A stretch of 64,000 nt of DNA from Lachnospiraceae bacterium UBA935. Lineage in GTDB: Bacteria > Bacillota > Clostridia > Lachnospirales > Lachnospiraceae. The DNA is taken from NCBI GenBank assembly GCA_002293525.1, contig DBDJ01000067.1, forward strand, positions 57,019 through 121,018. The letters run 5' to 3'. This document shows positions 63,979 through 64,000 of the stretch, piece after piece. Each line of letters opens with the position of its first letter. Position 1 is the stretch's first letter. A model generated the notes under the pieces. That model was not told the DNA's origin, searched no databases, and was given only the letters and a program-made list of their open reading frames with translations. Position numbers and translations under genes: made by a program.

Positions 63979-64000
63979 TTTCAACCCATCCTTTCCAATC

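Overview
The window most likely comes from a flagellated, low-to-mid GC Gram-positive of the class Clostridia, and a Lachnospiraceae-like organism is my best guess. This rests on gene order: mbl followed by two flagellar rod genes (the flhO-flhP order of Bacillus), recD2-comF-yvyF-like, cdaA-cdaR-glmM, ptsH-type HPr, a YerB-like DUF3048 lipoprotein, a free-standing Spo0A C-terminal domain protein and strong GGAGG ribosome binding sites. I see no rRNA, tRNA or CRISPR array.

Layout. (1) 1-7587, minus strand: a tightly coupled operon of five large, unfamiliar proteins, including a DUF6603-like protein, behind a clear sigma-A promoter; the last gene runs off the left edge. (2) 7600-11850: one copy of a dispersed 260-bp repeat, a hypothetical gene, two sister LytTR response regulators without a kinase, and a long coiled-coil protein. 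(3) 12000-30057, minus strand: an extracellular polysaccharide locus. It has gmd, a GDP-fucose synthase, manC, a GT-C-like membrane protein, GT2 and GT4 glycosyltransferases, a polyprenyl-phosphate sugar transferase, a Wzz-like protein with a degenerate kinase-like tail, an EpsG-type polymerase and a UDP-GlcNAc 4,6-dehydratase. It makes GDP-mannose and fucose precursors, starts the chain on a lipid carrier, extends it and polymerises it; no flippase is present. (4) 30058-31054: two inverted copies of the 260-bp repeat. (5) 31055-54155: mostly core genes, namely an AraC regulator, rfbD, DUF3048 lipoprotein, leuA, HPr, the c-di-AMP/peptidoglycan module, comF, recD2, flagellar rod genes, mbl, uvrA and uvrB. 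(6) 54490-64000: an accessory, visibly AT-rich island with a broken IS30 transposase, a decayed HEPN/MNT pair and an intact operon: xre, m5C DNA methyltransferase, HD hydrolase, ORC/CDC6-like ATPase, unknown protein, thyX. A SymE-like gene is divergent from it.

The two most likely sources of new biology are the DUF6603 operon at the left end and the methyltransferase/HD/ATPase/unknown/ThyX operon at the right end, which looks like an uncharacterised defence or nucleotide-conflict system. The 260-bp repeat family, with long terminal inverted repeats and conserved internal hairpins, is a third candidate. All functional statements are from reading translated sequence and memory of families; no search was run.
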